Part shown: positions 8,167 to 16,192 of the stretch, in pieces
Numbering within the stretch: position 1 is the stretch's first letter
Layout of the letters: each line of letters begins with the position of its first letter
Source: Aquamicrobium zhengzhouense
GTDB taxonomy: Bacteria; Pseudomonadota; Alphaproteobacteria; Rhizobiales; Rhizobiaceae
DNA: 64,000 bases
Assembly: GCF_016124105.1 (NCBI RefSeq)
Contig: NZ_JADGMQ010000015.1
Coordinates: 1-64,000, forward strand
Direction: 5' to 3'
Position numbers and translations under genes: made by a program
Notes under the pieces: model-generated
What the model saw: the letters and a program-made list of their open reading frames with translations, nothing else
Told to the model about the DNA's origin: nothing
Databases searched by the model: none

Positions 8167-9898
8167 GGCTGCGACAGGAAGCCGTTGCGGCGGTGTCTAT
8201 CGTGCCATCGCGGATCACGACGCCGAACAGCTCTTCGGCCTGCGCTTCCGAATAATAGCCGAGGCGCACATCGTTCAGCACCTTTTCGGGCGAACGCTCG
8301 TTCGGATTGCCATAGCCGCCACCGCCGGGTGTTCCGACGCGAACGCGATCGCCGGCCTTCAGCGGAATATCCTGTTCCTTCGATAGATGCGGCGGGACAT
8401 GTTCTTCGCCGTCGCGGAAGACGGTGACGGTATTGACCCCGCCATCCTTACCGCCGAGCGCGCCTTGCGGGCCGAAACGGCCGTGATCCATGACGAAGGA
8501 GGCGCGTGCGTCGCCGCGCAGAAGTTCGATCTCGTAGTCGAGCCCCATGCCGCCGCGCTGTTTGCCGGCACCGCCAGAGCCTTCTCGCAGGCGATAGTGG
8601 TTGTAGAGGATCGGGTAGCCTTGCTCCATGATTTCGACCGGCGGCGATTTCGAGATGCCGATGGTCGAGCAGCCATTGGAGAGGCCATCATGGTCGGCAT
8701 TGCCGCCATAGCCGCCGCCCGACAATTGGTAGAGCACGAAGGCGCGGTTGCGCTCGGGGTCAAAACCTCCAAGGCCGAAATTGCCGCTGGAGCCGGCGGG
8801 CGCTGCCGTCACCTGATCAGGCAGGGCTTTGACCATGGCCGAGAAGACAGCTTCGGCGATGCGTTGCGAGACTTCCGCCGCGCAGCCCGAGACGGGGCGC
8901 GGATACGCGGCGTCGAGGAAGGTGCCTTCCGGTTTGCGGATCACCAGTGGTTCGAACGCGCCGGCGCTGATCGGTACATCGGGGAAGATGTGGCGCATCG
9001 CGAGGTAGACCGACGAATGCGTCGTCGCCAGCACCGAGTTCATCGGCCCTGCACAAGGCGGGCTTGAGCCGGCAAAGTCGAAGGTCAGCGTATCGCCGGC
9101 CTTGTCGATGGCGAGACGGATTTCGAGTGGCTCATTCACCACGCCGTCGGAATCGACATAGGCGATGCCGTGATAGGTGCCATCCGGGATCGCCGCGATG
9201 CGGGCGCGCATGCGGGTGGCGGCGCGGCGACGAAGTTCCGCGATGGCGTCGATAACGGTCTCGTCGCCGTAGCGGTCAAGGATCGCGAACAGACGCTCCT
9301 GGCCGACATGGAGCGCCGCCGCTTGAGCCTTAATATCGCCGATGCGCTGCTCGGCAATGCGGATGTTCGACGTGATGATGGCGTAGATCTCGGGGTCGAG
9401 CGCGCCCTTCTTGAAGAGTTTCACCGGGGGAAGGCGAAGGCCCTCTTGCTCGACGGCGGTGGCTGAAGCCGAAAAGCCGCCGGGCACTGCGCCGCCGATG
9501 TCCGGCCAATGGCCGGTATTCGACAGCCAGCAAAAGATCTTGTCATCGCGAAAGACCGGCATGGCAAAACGCACATCCATCAGATGGGTGCCGCCAAGAT
9601 AGGGGTCGTTGACGATGTAGATATCGCCCTCTTGTGGCGCGAGAACCCGGCCTCGCGCGATCATCTCGATGATCGTGCGAGTGGAATACTGCATGACCCC
9701 GACAAAGACCGGCAACCCACCGACGCCCTGCGCAATCAGCGAGCCGTCTTCTGCGGAATAGATCCCATCCGAGCGATCATTGGCCTCGGCGATGATTGGC
9801 GAAAATGCCGAGCGCGAAAAGGCCAGATCCATTTCATCGCAAACCTGCTGGAGGCCTGCTTCGATGACGGACAGCGTGACGGCGTCGATGGGGGTCAT
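8156..9898 (-). CDS. hyuB: Hydantoinase/oxoprolinase subunit B
   Basis: A 580-residue member of the hydantoinase B/5-oxoprolinase C-terminal family, the partner of the ATP-dependent subunit A encoded upstream at 10119-12188. Such pairs hydrolyse cyclic amides such as N-methylhydantoin or 5-oxoproline at the expense of ATP; related proteins carboxylate ketones. Family features seen are 'RSAFSPIIAEANDRSDGIY' near 29-47, 'DPYLGGTHLMD' near 96-106, 'GHWPDIGG' near 128-135 and glycine-rich C-terminal stretches near 'GTPGGGGYG'. In this context it could open the lactam ring of 6-oxo-tetrahydronicotinate in place of the enamidase used by Eubacterium. It is separated from hyuA by 220 bp of REP-like DNA. 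Confidence 0.85.
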   Translation of the reverse strand: MTPIDAVTLSVIEAGLQQVCDEMDLAFSRSAFSPIIAEANDRSDGIYSAEDGSLIAQGVGGLPVFVGVMQYSTRTIIEMIARGRVLAPQEGDIYIVNDPYLGGTHLMDVRFAMPVFRDDKIFCWLSNTGHWPDIGGAVPGGFSASATAVEQEGLRLPPVKLFKKGALDPEIYAIITSNIRIAEQRIGDIKAQAAALHVGQERLFAILDRYGDETVIDAIAELRRRAATRMRARIAAIPDGTYHGIAYVDSDGVVNEPLEIRLAIDKAGDTLTFDFAGSSPPCAGPMNSVLATTHSSVYLAMRHIFPDVPISAGAFEPLVIRKPEGTFLDAAYPRPVSGCAAEVSQRIAEAVFSAMVKALPDQVTAAPAGSSGNFGLGGFDPERNRAFVLYQLSGGGYGGNADHDGLSNGCSTIGISKSPPVEIMEQGYPILYNHYRLREGSGGAGKQRGGMGLDYEIELLRGDARASFVMDHGRFGPQGALGGKDGGVNTVTVFRDGEEHVPPHLSKEQDIPLKAGDRVRVGTPGGGGYGNPNERSPEKVLNDVRLGYYSEAQAEELFGVVIRDGTIDTAATASCRSRIN

Positions 9899-9951
9899 GG
9901 CCGGGCACCATGCGGTTTTCTACGATGGGCGTGGTGTGAGGCGGAGACGGT

Positions 9952-10092
9952 GCTACCCCCACCCCTTACCCCTCCCCACAACGGGGAGGGGGATTCTGGA
10001 AGGGTTACGCCTAGGGCTAGTGGGATCGTGAGGCGCATGGTTTCATGTTTCCCCTCCCTCTTGTGGGGAGGGGTAAGGGGTGGGGGTGCCTT
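9952..10092. repeat. Inverted pair of REP-like elements between hyuA and hyuB
   Basis: Two copies of the element described at 4470-4741 face each other here (about 9952-10000 and 10046-10092). Each has a CCCCTCCC/GGGGAGGGG-type hairpin with a GGGGTAAGGGGTGGGGGT-like tail pointing outward. The pair fills most of the 220-bp gap and could fold into a long hairpin in the hyuA-hyuB transcript. No gene is seen in the gap. Confidence 0.75.
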
Positions 10093-10118
10093 GGCACCAG
10101 CATTTCCAGCCACCGCTC

Positions 10119-12188
10119 TCATCCGCCTACCTCAATGATCAAATTGCCATCTCTGTCGGTGGTGACGTGATCGTTGGGTTCGACGACCGTCGTGGCGTCG
10201 AATTGTTCGATGATGGCGGGGCCGGGGAAGGTGGCGTCTAAGGGGAGTTTTTCGCGGGCGTAGACGGGCGTGTCGATCCAGGCACCGTCGAACCAGACCG
10301 GACGGCGCTCGATGAGTGCGGCGTCGAGCGTTGCTTGCCGGCCAGACGGGTCGATCAGCGTGGAGAGATCAATGTCGGGGCGCTCGCCGATGACGGATGT
10401 GTTGAGGTTGACGAGGTTGGCGCGGATTTCGGGAAGCTCGACGCGGAAGCGGGCGAAATAGGCTTGTTCGAACAGTGCCTGCAATTCGGCCCGGCGGATT
10501 TCTCGGCTCGGCAACGGCACGTTGATGAGGTGCGTCTGGCCGACGAACTGCATGTCGGCAGAGTGGATGAAACGCAGCGCCTTGGGACGGATTGCTTCTT
10601 TGGCGATCAGTTTTTCGCCCTCCGCTGCTTGCGCCGCGAGAAGGTCGGTGAGTGCGGCTTCGTCGACGTCAGCGACGGGTCGGTTCACGGTGCGCACAAA
10701 ATCGTGGCGAAGGTCGGCGACGACGCAGCCGAGCGCATTGGTAATGCCGGGGCGGGCAGGCACGATCACTTTTGGGATCGAAAGCTCACGCGCGATGGCG
10801 CAGGCGTGGAGCGGGCCGGCACCGCCGAAGGCGAAGAGTGCGAAATCACGCGGGTCACGACCCTTGGCGACCGAGACCATACGGACCGCGCCAGCCATTT
10901 TCAGGTTGCCGAGTTTGAGGACTGCGCCGGCTGCGGCAACGCCATCAAGGCCGATGCCATTGCCGATCTTGTCGGCGAAGATTTGCTCGACGGTCTCGAG
11001 CGCGACGGGATTGTCGACGGCGAGCAGCTTTTTGCGGTTGAGGCGGCCAAGGACGAGATTGGCGTCGGAAAGGGTTGGCTCAGTGCCGCCGCGGCCATAG
11101 CAGATGGGGCCGGGGGTTGCGCCGGCGCTTTCGGGGCCAACCTTGATGAGGCCGGCTTCGTCGAGCCGGGCAATCGAGCCACCGCCAGCGCCGACAGTGT
11201 GCACGTCGACCATCGGCACGTGGATCGGCATCGCATATTCGATCTCGATTTCGTTCGAGACCGATGGCTGGCCGTCGCGGATGAGGGCAACGTCGGTGGA
11301 AGTGCCGCCCATGTCATAGGTGACGATGTTGGCAAAGCTGGCGCGGCGCGCGGTGTAGGCGGCGGCCATGACGCCGGACGCGGGGCCTGACATGACGGTT
11401 TTTGCGGCCTCATCGGCGACGAACCGTGCGGAAATCATGCCGCCATTGCCGTTCATGACGAGGAAGTCGCGGGCATAGCCACGCGCCGACAATTCACCGG
11501 CAAGGCGCGCGACGTAGCGCTTGAGGATTGGCTGGACCGAGGCGTTGACAGCGGCGGTGACTCCGCGTTCGAACTCGCGTGCTTCGGACAAAAGTGAATG
11601 GCCGGTCGTCACATGCTCGTTAGGCCAGATGGCGCGCACGATCTCGGCGGCGCGCTGTTCGTGAGCCGGATTGGCATAGGCGTGGAGGAAGTGGATGACG
11701 ACGGATACGCACCCCTTGGCGAGGAGATCGCGCGCGGCTTCAGCGACGGCTTCCTCGTCGAGCGAGATGCGGACCTTGCCGCTTGCCTCCATGCGTTCGG
11801 GCACTTCAAGGCGCAGATCGCGCGGGATGACCGGCACGAAGATCCCGGTCATGCCGTAGGCTTGCGGGCGGGTGCGCCGGCCAAGCTCGATCACATCGCG
11901 AAAGCCGGCGGTGGTGATCATGCCCGTGCGGGCAAGCCTGCGTTCAAGAACCGCATTGGTCGTCGTGGTGGTTCCGTGGACGATAAGATCTATATCAGCT
12001 AAGGAAACGCGGGTTTCGTCCAGTGCTGCGATGACCCCGAAGGCCTGATTTTCGACGGTGGTGGGAACCTTGGCCAAGCGGATCTGGCCGTTGCCGCTGC
12101 TATCGATAAGGAGAAGATCAGTGAAAGTTCCGCCGACGTCGATCCCGGTCACAACCCCTCCGGATGACATTGCGGCATTTTCATTCAT
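10119..12188 (-). CDS. hyuA: Hydantoinase/oxoprolinase subunit A
   Basis: A 689-residue ATP-dependent subunit of the hydantoinase A/oxoprolinase N-terminal family, with the actin-like ATPase fold. Motifs are the phosphate-binding 'GIDVGGTFTDLLL' at about 15-27, 'DMGGTSTDVALI' near 290-300 and 'VGAGGGSIA' near 330. The expected substrate is a cyclic amide; from the neighbours I suggest the lactam made by the 6-hydroxynicotinate reductase. The first ATG (12188) is used, although a second at 12170 is also possible. It heads the minus-strand arm of the island. Its upstream region shares an operator-like palindrome with the ferredoxin reductase promoter. Confidence 0.87.
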   Translation of the reverse strand: MNENAAMSSGGVVTGIDVGGTFTDLLLIDSSGNGQIRLAKVPTTVENQAFGVIAALDETRVSLADIDLIVHGTTTTTNAVLERRLARTGMITTAGFRDVIELGRRTRPQAYGMTGIFVPVIPRDLRLEVPERMEASGKVRISLDEEAVAEAARDLLAKGCVSVVIHFLHAYANPAHEQRAAEIVRAIWPNEHVTTGHSLLSEAREFERGVTAAVNASVQPILKRYVARLAGELSARGYARDFLVMNGNGGMISARFVADEAAKTVMSGPASGVMAAAYTARRASFANIVTYDMGGTSTDVALIRDGQPSVSNEIEIEYAMPIHVPMVDVHTVGAGGGSIARLDEAGLIKVGPESAGATPGPICYGRGGTEPTLSDANLVLGRLNRKKLLAVDNPVALETVEQIFADKIGNGIGLDGVAAAGAVLKLGNLKMAGAVRMVSVAKGRDPRDFALFAFGGAGPLHACAIARELSIPKVIVPARPGITNALGCVVADLRHDFVRTVNRPVADVDEAALTDLLAAQAAEGEKLIAKEAIRPKALRFIHSADMQFVGQTHLINVPLPSREIRRAELQALFEQAYFARFRVELPEIRANLVNLNTSVIGERPDIDLSTLIDPSGRQATLDAALIERRPVWFDGAWIDTPVYAREKLPLDATFPGPAIIEQFDATTVVEPNDHVTTDRDGNLIIEVGG

Positions 12189-12254
12189 GCGGGCAACCGG
12201 GAACGTTGCATCTACCCTCGACGCCTAATTTGGAATGCCAGTTTAGACCCTGAT

Positions 12255-12283
12255 CTTGACGCAATAATCATTTGTATACTAAT
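12255..12283 (+). promoter_or_regulatory. Divergent promoter with palindromic operator, site 2
   Basis: ATTTGTATACTAAT (12270-12283) is symmetrical at 12 of 14 positions and matches site 1 upstream of the molybdenum hydroxylase. CTTGAC at 12255-12260 is a strong alphaproteobacterial -35; with a 16-17 bp spacer the -10 (TACTAAT) falls inside the palindrome. That promoter would serve the ferredoxin reductase gene. On the other strand TTGCCA (complement of 12293-12298) gives a possible hyuA promoter with its -10 in the same palindrome. Confidence 0.6.
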
Positions 12284-12363
12284 AATTGTCGCTGGCAAGC
12301 ATCAAGCAGAAGCGGTTGGCCTCGCGCCGCGCAGCCAGATAATCAGAAGACAGGACCGACGGA

Positions 12364-13191
12364 ATGAATACAGCTGCGCGCCAGGAAATCGGCAACGCAC
12401 GTCCCGTGGAATTTCCGATTCCAGCGAACGTACACGCGGAAAAAGTTGTTTCCGTGCGCCACTATACAGACAGGTTGTTTTCTTTCCGTATCACGCGGCC
12501 TCAATCATTTCGGTTCCGCTCGGGCGAGTTTGTCATGATCGGTCTGCCGAACGCTGAAAAGCCGGTGTTCCGCGCCTATTCCGTTGCCAGCCCGGCCTGG
12601 GATGATGAGCTGGAATTCTATTCGATCAAGGTTCCAGATGGCCCGCTGACGCAGCACCTGCAGAAAATCCAGCCCGGCGACACGGTGCTGATGCGGCCAA
12701 AGCCGACCGGGACCTTGGTGCTTGACGCGCTGACGCCGGGCAAGCGCCTGTGGATGATCTCGACCGGCACCGGACTTGCGCCGTTCGCCAGCCTGATGCG
12801 CGATCCTGAGACCTATGAGAAGTTCGAGGATGTCATCCTCACGCATACGTGCCGGGATGTCGGCGAGCTGACCTATGGCGAGGAGCTGTCGAAGGCGCTG
12901 GTGGAAGATCCGCTGATCGGCGAACTGGTTGACGGACGGTTCCGTCATTACGCCACGACGACCCGCGAGACCTCAGCGAAGATGGGGCGCATCACCGACC
13001 TCATCGAGAGCGGCAAATTGTTCGAAGATCTTGGCGTGCCTGCCTTCGATCCGGCGGTTGATCGGGTGATGATCTGCGGCTCGATGGACATGATCCGCGA
13101 TGTGAAGGCGCTGGTGGAAAGTTTCGATCTCACCGAAGGTGCGAACAACAAGCCGGCTGAATTTGTCGTCGAGCGCGCTTTCGTCGGCTAG
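12364..13191 (+). CDS. fpr: Ferredoxin-NADP(+) reductase
   Basis: Transfers electrons between NADPH and ferredoxin or flavodoxin in the cytosol. The 275-residue protein has the FAD motif 'RAYSVASP' near 74-81, the pyrophosphate/NADP motif 'STGTGLAPFASL' near 136-147, 'CGSMDMI' near 239-245 and the C-terminal 'VERAFVG' typical of alphaproteobacterial subclass enzymes. It is divergent from hyuA across an operator-like palindrome that matches the one controlling the nicotinate genes. It could therefore supply reduced ferredoxin to the 6-hydroxynicotinate reductase. It may equally be the general-purpose Fpr of the cell. It converges on the GGDEF gene with an eight-base gap. Confidence 0.92.
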   Translation: MNTAARQEIGNARPVEFPIPANVHAEKVVSVRHYTDRLFSFRITRPQSFRFRSGEFVMIGLPNAEKPVFRAYSVASPAWDDELEFYSIKVPDGPLTQHLQKIQPGDTVLMRPKPTGTLVLDALTPGKRLWMISTGTGLAPFASLMRDPETYEKFEDVILTHTCRDVGELTYGEELSKALVEDPLIGELVDGRFRHYATTTRETSAKMGRITDLIESGKLFEDLGVPAFDPAVDRVMICGSMDMIRDVKALVESFDLTEGANNKPAEFVVERAFVG

Positions 13192-13199
13192 CGGATTTC

Positions 13200-14342
13200 T
13201 CACGCCACGGCCTGATAATCTTCGTCAAGCACCACGCGATCGCGTCCGTCGTCTTTGGCGCGATAGAGTGAGGCGTCGGCGCGGTGGAGGACTTCATCGA
13301 AGCTGGCGCTGTCATTCGCGGCGAACGCAATGCCGGCGCTGACAGTCGCGGAAAGCCTTCCTGACGGGGTTTGCATAGCGCTTAGCGCACATAGCATTCG
13401 GATGCGATCCGCAACGGCAGTCGCCACTTTGGGCGACGCGTGATGGAGCACGAGAACGAATTCTTCGCCTCCGGTTCGTGCTGCGATGTCGCCCTCGCGT
13501 ATGTTCTCCCGCATGATCGATCCAAAGCAGCGTAGAACCTCGTCACCAGCGGCATGACCGAAGCGGTCGTTGATGCTCTTGAAATGGTCGAGGTCGAAAA
13601 CAATCACCGCGCTGCCCGCCCTTAGCGGCCGCGTCTCCATCATGGAGAACAAGGCGCGCCGGTTCAGAAGTCCCGTGAGCGGGTCGGTGCGGGCTTCCTC
13701 CCGGTGTCGGCGTGCGGCGCGCAGATTGTTGAGGCTCAGCGACAGGGCGCCTATGCCGGTGATGCCTGCGATGCAGGCGATCGCGTTGATCTGCTCGGCC
13801 CAGTTGGCTGGGGGAGCGTGAAGCACAAGCTGTCGCTGCTGAATAAGTACGACGCCGCAAGCGAAGAATGACAAGGCCGACAGGACGTAGATCGCGGACA
13901 TCGCGGTGATGGCTGATGGCGCTTCCGCACGCGCCTTCCAGTAGTGAAGGCCTGTCGCCACGAGGAGCGCGGCAGCCATGAAGTTGTAGATGGCGATGCC
14001 CAGGCCGTCATATCCTGCGAGGGTCGGCACGACGACCGGGGGGATTGTGGCAAGTAAGATTACAAGGGTCTGTCGTGACGTGCGGTGCCCGGTGAATTTT
14101 CTTGCTGCACAATATATGACCATAAAGCCGGCAAGCTCGGTGCCGAAGGCGAGTGCAACCAGTCGCATATTATCGGTGGGCATTAGGTGATAGCCGAGCA
14201 CACCAACGGCCAAAAGTAACATGCCGAGCGTCCAGCCGACCAGAAAGATGTCTGCCCGGCTGGAAAACCATGCGCTCAGGATCGTCAGGGCCAGCGCAGC
14301 AGCGCAAATGCCTGCGGCGATGAATAGAGATGCCTGATCCAT
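13200..14342 (-). CDS. Membrane diguanylate cyclase (GGDEF domain)
   Basis: Predicted to make cyclic di-GMP from GTP. The 380-residue protein has about six hydrophobic helices between residues 5 and 205, forming an uncharacterised membrane sensor, then a GGDEF domain from about 215. The active site reads GGEEF at 291-295, a functional variant. An allosteric I-site 'RxxD' (Arg282-Asp285) lies exactly five residues upstream, so product inhibition is expected. 'FDLDHFKSINDRFGH' near 249-263 is the usual metal- and substrate-binding region. No EAL domain is present. It is transcribed alone and no partner is evident nearby. Confidence 0.93.
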   Translation of the reverse strand: MDQASLFIAAGICAAALALTILSAWFSSRADIFLVGWTLGMLLLAVGVLGYHLMPTDNMRLVALAFGTELAGFMVIYCAARKFTGHRTSRQTLVILLATIPPVVVPTLAGYDGLGIAIYNFMAAALLVATGLHYWKARAEAPSAITAMSAIYVLSALSFFACGVVLIQQRQLVLHAPPANWAEQINAIACIAGITGIGALSLSLNNLRAARRHREEARTDPLTGLLNRRALFSMMETRPLRAGSAVIVFDLDHFKSINDRFGHAAGDEVLRCFGSIMRENIREGDIAARTGGEEFVLVLHHASPKVATAVADRIRMLCALSAMQTPSGRLSATVSAGIAFAANDSASFDEVLHRADASLYRAKDDGRDRVVLDEDYQAVA

Positions 14343-14428
14343 GATGAGTGCGTCCCCCGCGCCTGATCGCCCGCAGGGTGACGCAAGGTCATATAACGCA
14401 CAGTTAAACTCGGCGCTCGAAATATTCC

Positions 14429-14875
14429 TTATTGGCGGTTTTCCTGGATCAGCTCCAGCATTGCGGCCATCGCCGTTCGATAACCCTTCGGACCAAGACC
14501 AGCGATGACCGCCGTTGCCACCCTGGACATCAGCGAGTTGTGATAGATGGCTTCCCGCCGATGAATGTTGGAGATGTGCAGCTCGATGATCGGTCGAGGA
14601 AACATCTTCAGCGCGTCCATGATCGGAACCGACGTGAAGGTCAGACCCGCAGGATTGATGATGATGCCCGCAGCATCTGCATCGATCGCCTCGTGGATCC
14701 AGTCGATGAGTTCGTATTCGCGGTTCGACTGATGAAACTCGACCGGCGTTTTACCTGCTGCCTCGCGGCACATCGCTTCGACCTCGGCAAGCGTCGTATA
14801 GCCGTAGATTTCAGGCTCACGCTTGCCAAGGCGATTGAGGTTCGGTCCGTTGAGAACGTAAATCGGTTTGGTCAT
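14429..14875 (-). CDS. Type II 3-dehydroquinate dehydratase paralogue with altered substrate residues
   Basis: The type II dehydroquinase family interconverts 3-dehydroquinate and 3-dehydroshikimate. The 148-residue length and the 'LNGPNLNRLG' motif (8-17), Arg19, Tyr24, Asn74 and His100 in 'ELHISN' match the family. Two positions that normally contact substrate differ. The usual 'YTHTS' histidine is Phe80, and the usual arginine of 'FRHHS' is Tyr111 ('IYHNS'). This points to a catabolic or repurposed enzyme rather than the biosynthetic AroQ. It lies 15 bp downstream of the TRAP transporter genes, probably in their operon, with a shikimate dehydrogenase-like gene nearby. Confidence 0.85.
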   Translation of the reverse strand: MTKPIYVLNGPNLNRLGKREPEIYGYTTLAEVEAMCREAAGKTPVEFHQSNREYELIDWIHEAIDADAAGIIINPAGLTFTSVPIMDALKMFPRPIIELHISNIHRREAIYHNSLMSRVATAVIAGLGPKGYRTAMAAMLELIQENRQ

Positions 14876-14890
14876 AGATAGTCTCTAGGT

Positions 14891-16192
14891 TCAGGCACCG
14901 TAGCCAGCCATACGCGGCAGCCACAGGACGATCTCGGGGAAGAAGGTAATCAACCCAAGGCAGACAAACATCCAGAACAGGAATGGCATGCAGTCGCGGA
15001 TGATATCCTTGACCGGTGCGCCGGATATGTTCGTCATGATGAAAAGGAGAAGGCCATAGGGTGGCGTCACCAGTCCCAGCATGATGTTCACCACAACGAC
15101 GACGCCGAAATGCACAAGGTCAATACCCAGCGCCTGAGCCGTCGGGACAAAGACTGGCACGATGATCAAAAGGATAGCCGTCCCCTCCAGCACGCAACCG
15201 AGCAGGAGCAGCACGACGTTGACCATGATCAGGAATTGTATCGGTGTCAGCTCCCAGTCTATCAGGAGCATTCGAAGCGTGTTGGGGATGTTCTCGATCG
15301 TAACGACATAGTTGAAGACCAGCGACCCCGCGATCAGCATGCCGATCGAGGCGCTTGTTTTCGTCGAAATCAGGAGCGCGTTGTAAGCTTCCTTCGCTGA
15401 AAGGCTACGGTAAAGCCCGACAGAGATTACCAGGGCGTAGAACGCGGCAAGGGCTGCTGCCTCGGTCGGTGTCGTAACGCCCGTATAGATGCAGCCCAGC
15501 AGGATGACGGGCATCATCAGCGCCGGGAACGCGCGCCAGGTGATCCGTGGGATTTCACGAAGCGGTACGGCTTCCTCGACTGGGAAGTTGTTGCGTCGTG
15601 CAGTCCAGGCAACCTGCCCCATCTGCAGCACCGACATCAGAAGCCCCGGCATAACACCTGCCAGGAAGAGATAGCCAATCGAGGCATCGGAGACGAGCGC
15701 GTAAAGAACAAGCGGGATCGAGGGCGGAATGATCGGGCCAACGACCGCTGTGACGGCGGTGAGCGCTGCGGCATAGCTCGGCGTGTAGCGTCCTTCGCGC
15801 GTCATCATGTTCTGCATCATGCGCCCGCTGCCGGCCGCATCGGCAATCGCGGATCCTGACATGCCGGCAAAGATGATCGATTGGACGATATTGACCTGTG
15901 CAAGGCCGCCACGGAAGCGGCCGACAAGTACGTTACAGAAGCGAAGCAGGCGCTCGGTCATCGAGCCGCTGTTCATGATCTCCGCCGCAAGAATGAAGAG
16001 CGGTACAGCGAGGATCACGTAGTTGGAATACATGCCGTTCAGGAACTGCTCGGCCACGGTGCCCATGTCGAGCCCGGCCATGAACAGATAGAGGATAGAG
16101 CCGCACAGCATGGCAAGACCGATCGGCAGACCGAGCAGAGCGAGTGCCGTGATAACGACAAGCGAGATGGAGAAGGGGCTGGCCAGGTTCAT
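14891..16192 (-). CDS. dctM: TRAP transporter large permease (DctM)
   Basis: The large membrane subunit of a tripartite ATP-independent periplasmic transporter, which imports an organic acid with sodium or proton symport. The 433-residue protein is hydrophobic throughout with about a dozen helices. It has the family signatures 'GMSGSAIADAAGSG' near 112-125 and 'GPIIPPSIPLVLYA' near 152-165. Its start overlaps the DctQ stop by four bases (ATGA). Given the adjacent dehydroquinase and shikimate dehydrogenase-like genes, a hydroaromatic acid such as quinate or shikimate is a plausible substrate; TRAP permeases do not reveal substrate by sequence alone. Confidence 0.93.
   Translation of the reverse strand: MNLASPFSISLVVITALALLGLPIGLAMLCGSILYLFMAGLDMGTVAEQFLNGMYSNYVILAVPLFILAAEIMNSGSMTERLLRFCNVLVGRFRGGLAQVNIVQSIIFAGMSGSAIADAAGSGRMMQNMMTREGRYTPSYAAALTAVTAVVGPIIPPSIPLVLYALVSDASIGYLFLAGVMPGLLMSVLQMGQVAWTARRNNFPVEEAVPLREIPRITWRAFPALMMPVILLGCIYTGVTTPTEAAALAAFYALVISVGLYRSLSAKEAYNALLISTKTSASIGMLIAGSLVFNYVVTIENIPNTLRMLLIDWELTPIQFLIMVNVVLLLLGCVLEGTAILLIIVPVFVPTAQALGIDLVHFGVVVVVNIMLGLVTPPYGLLLFIMTNISGAPVKDIIRDCMPFLFWMFVCLGLITFFPEIVLWLPRMAGYGA

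Noticed and set aside
4445-10118. Insertion-sequence remnants at the palindromic gaps
   Set aside because: No transposase fragment or target-site duplication is seen; the units are short, self-complementary and in several copies, which fits REP elements better.
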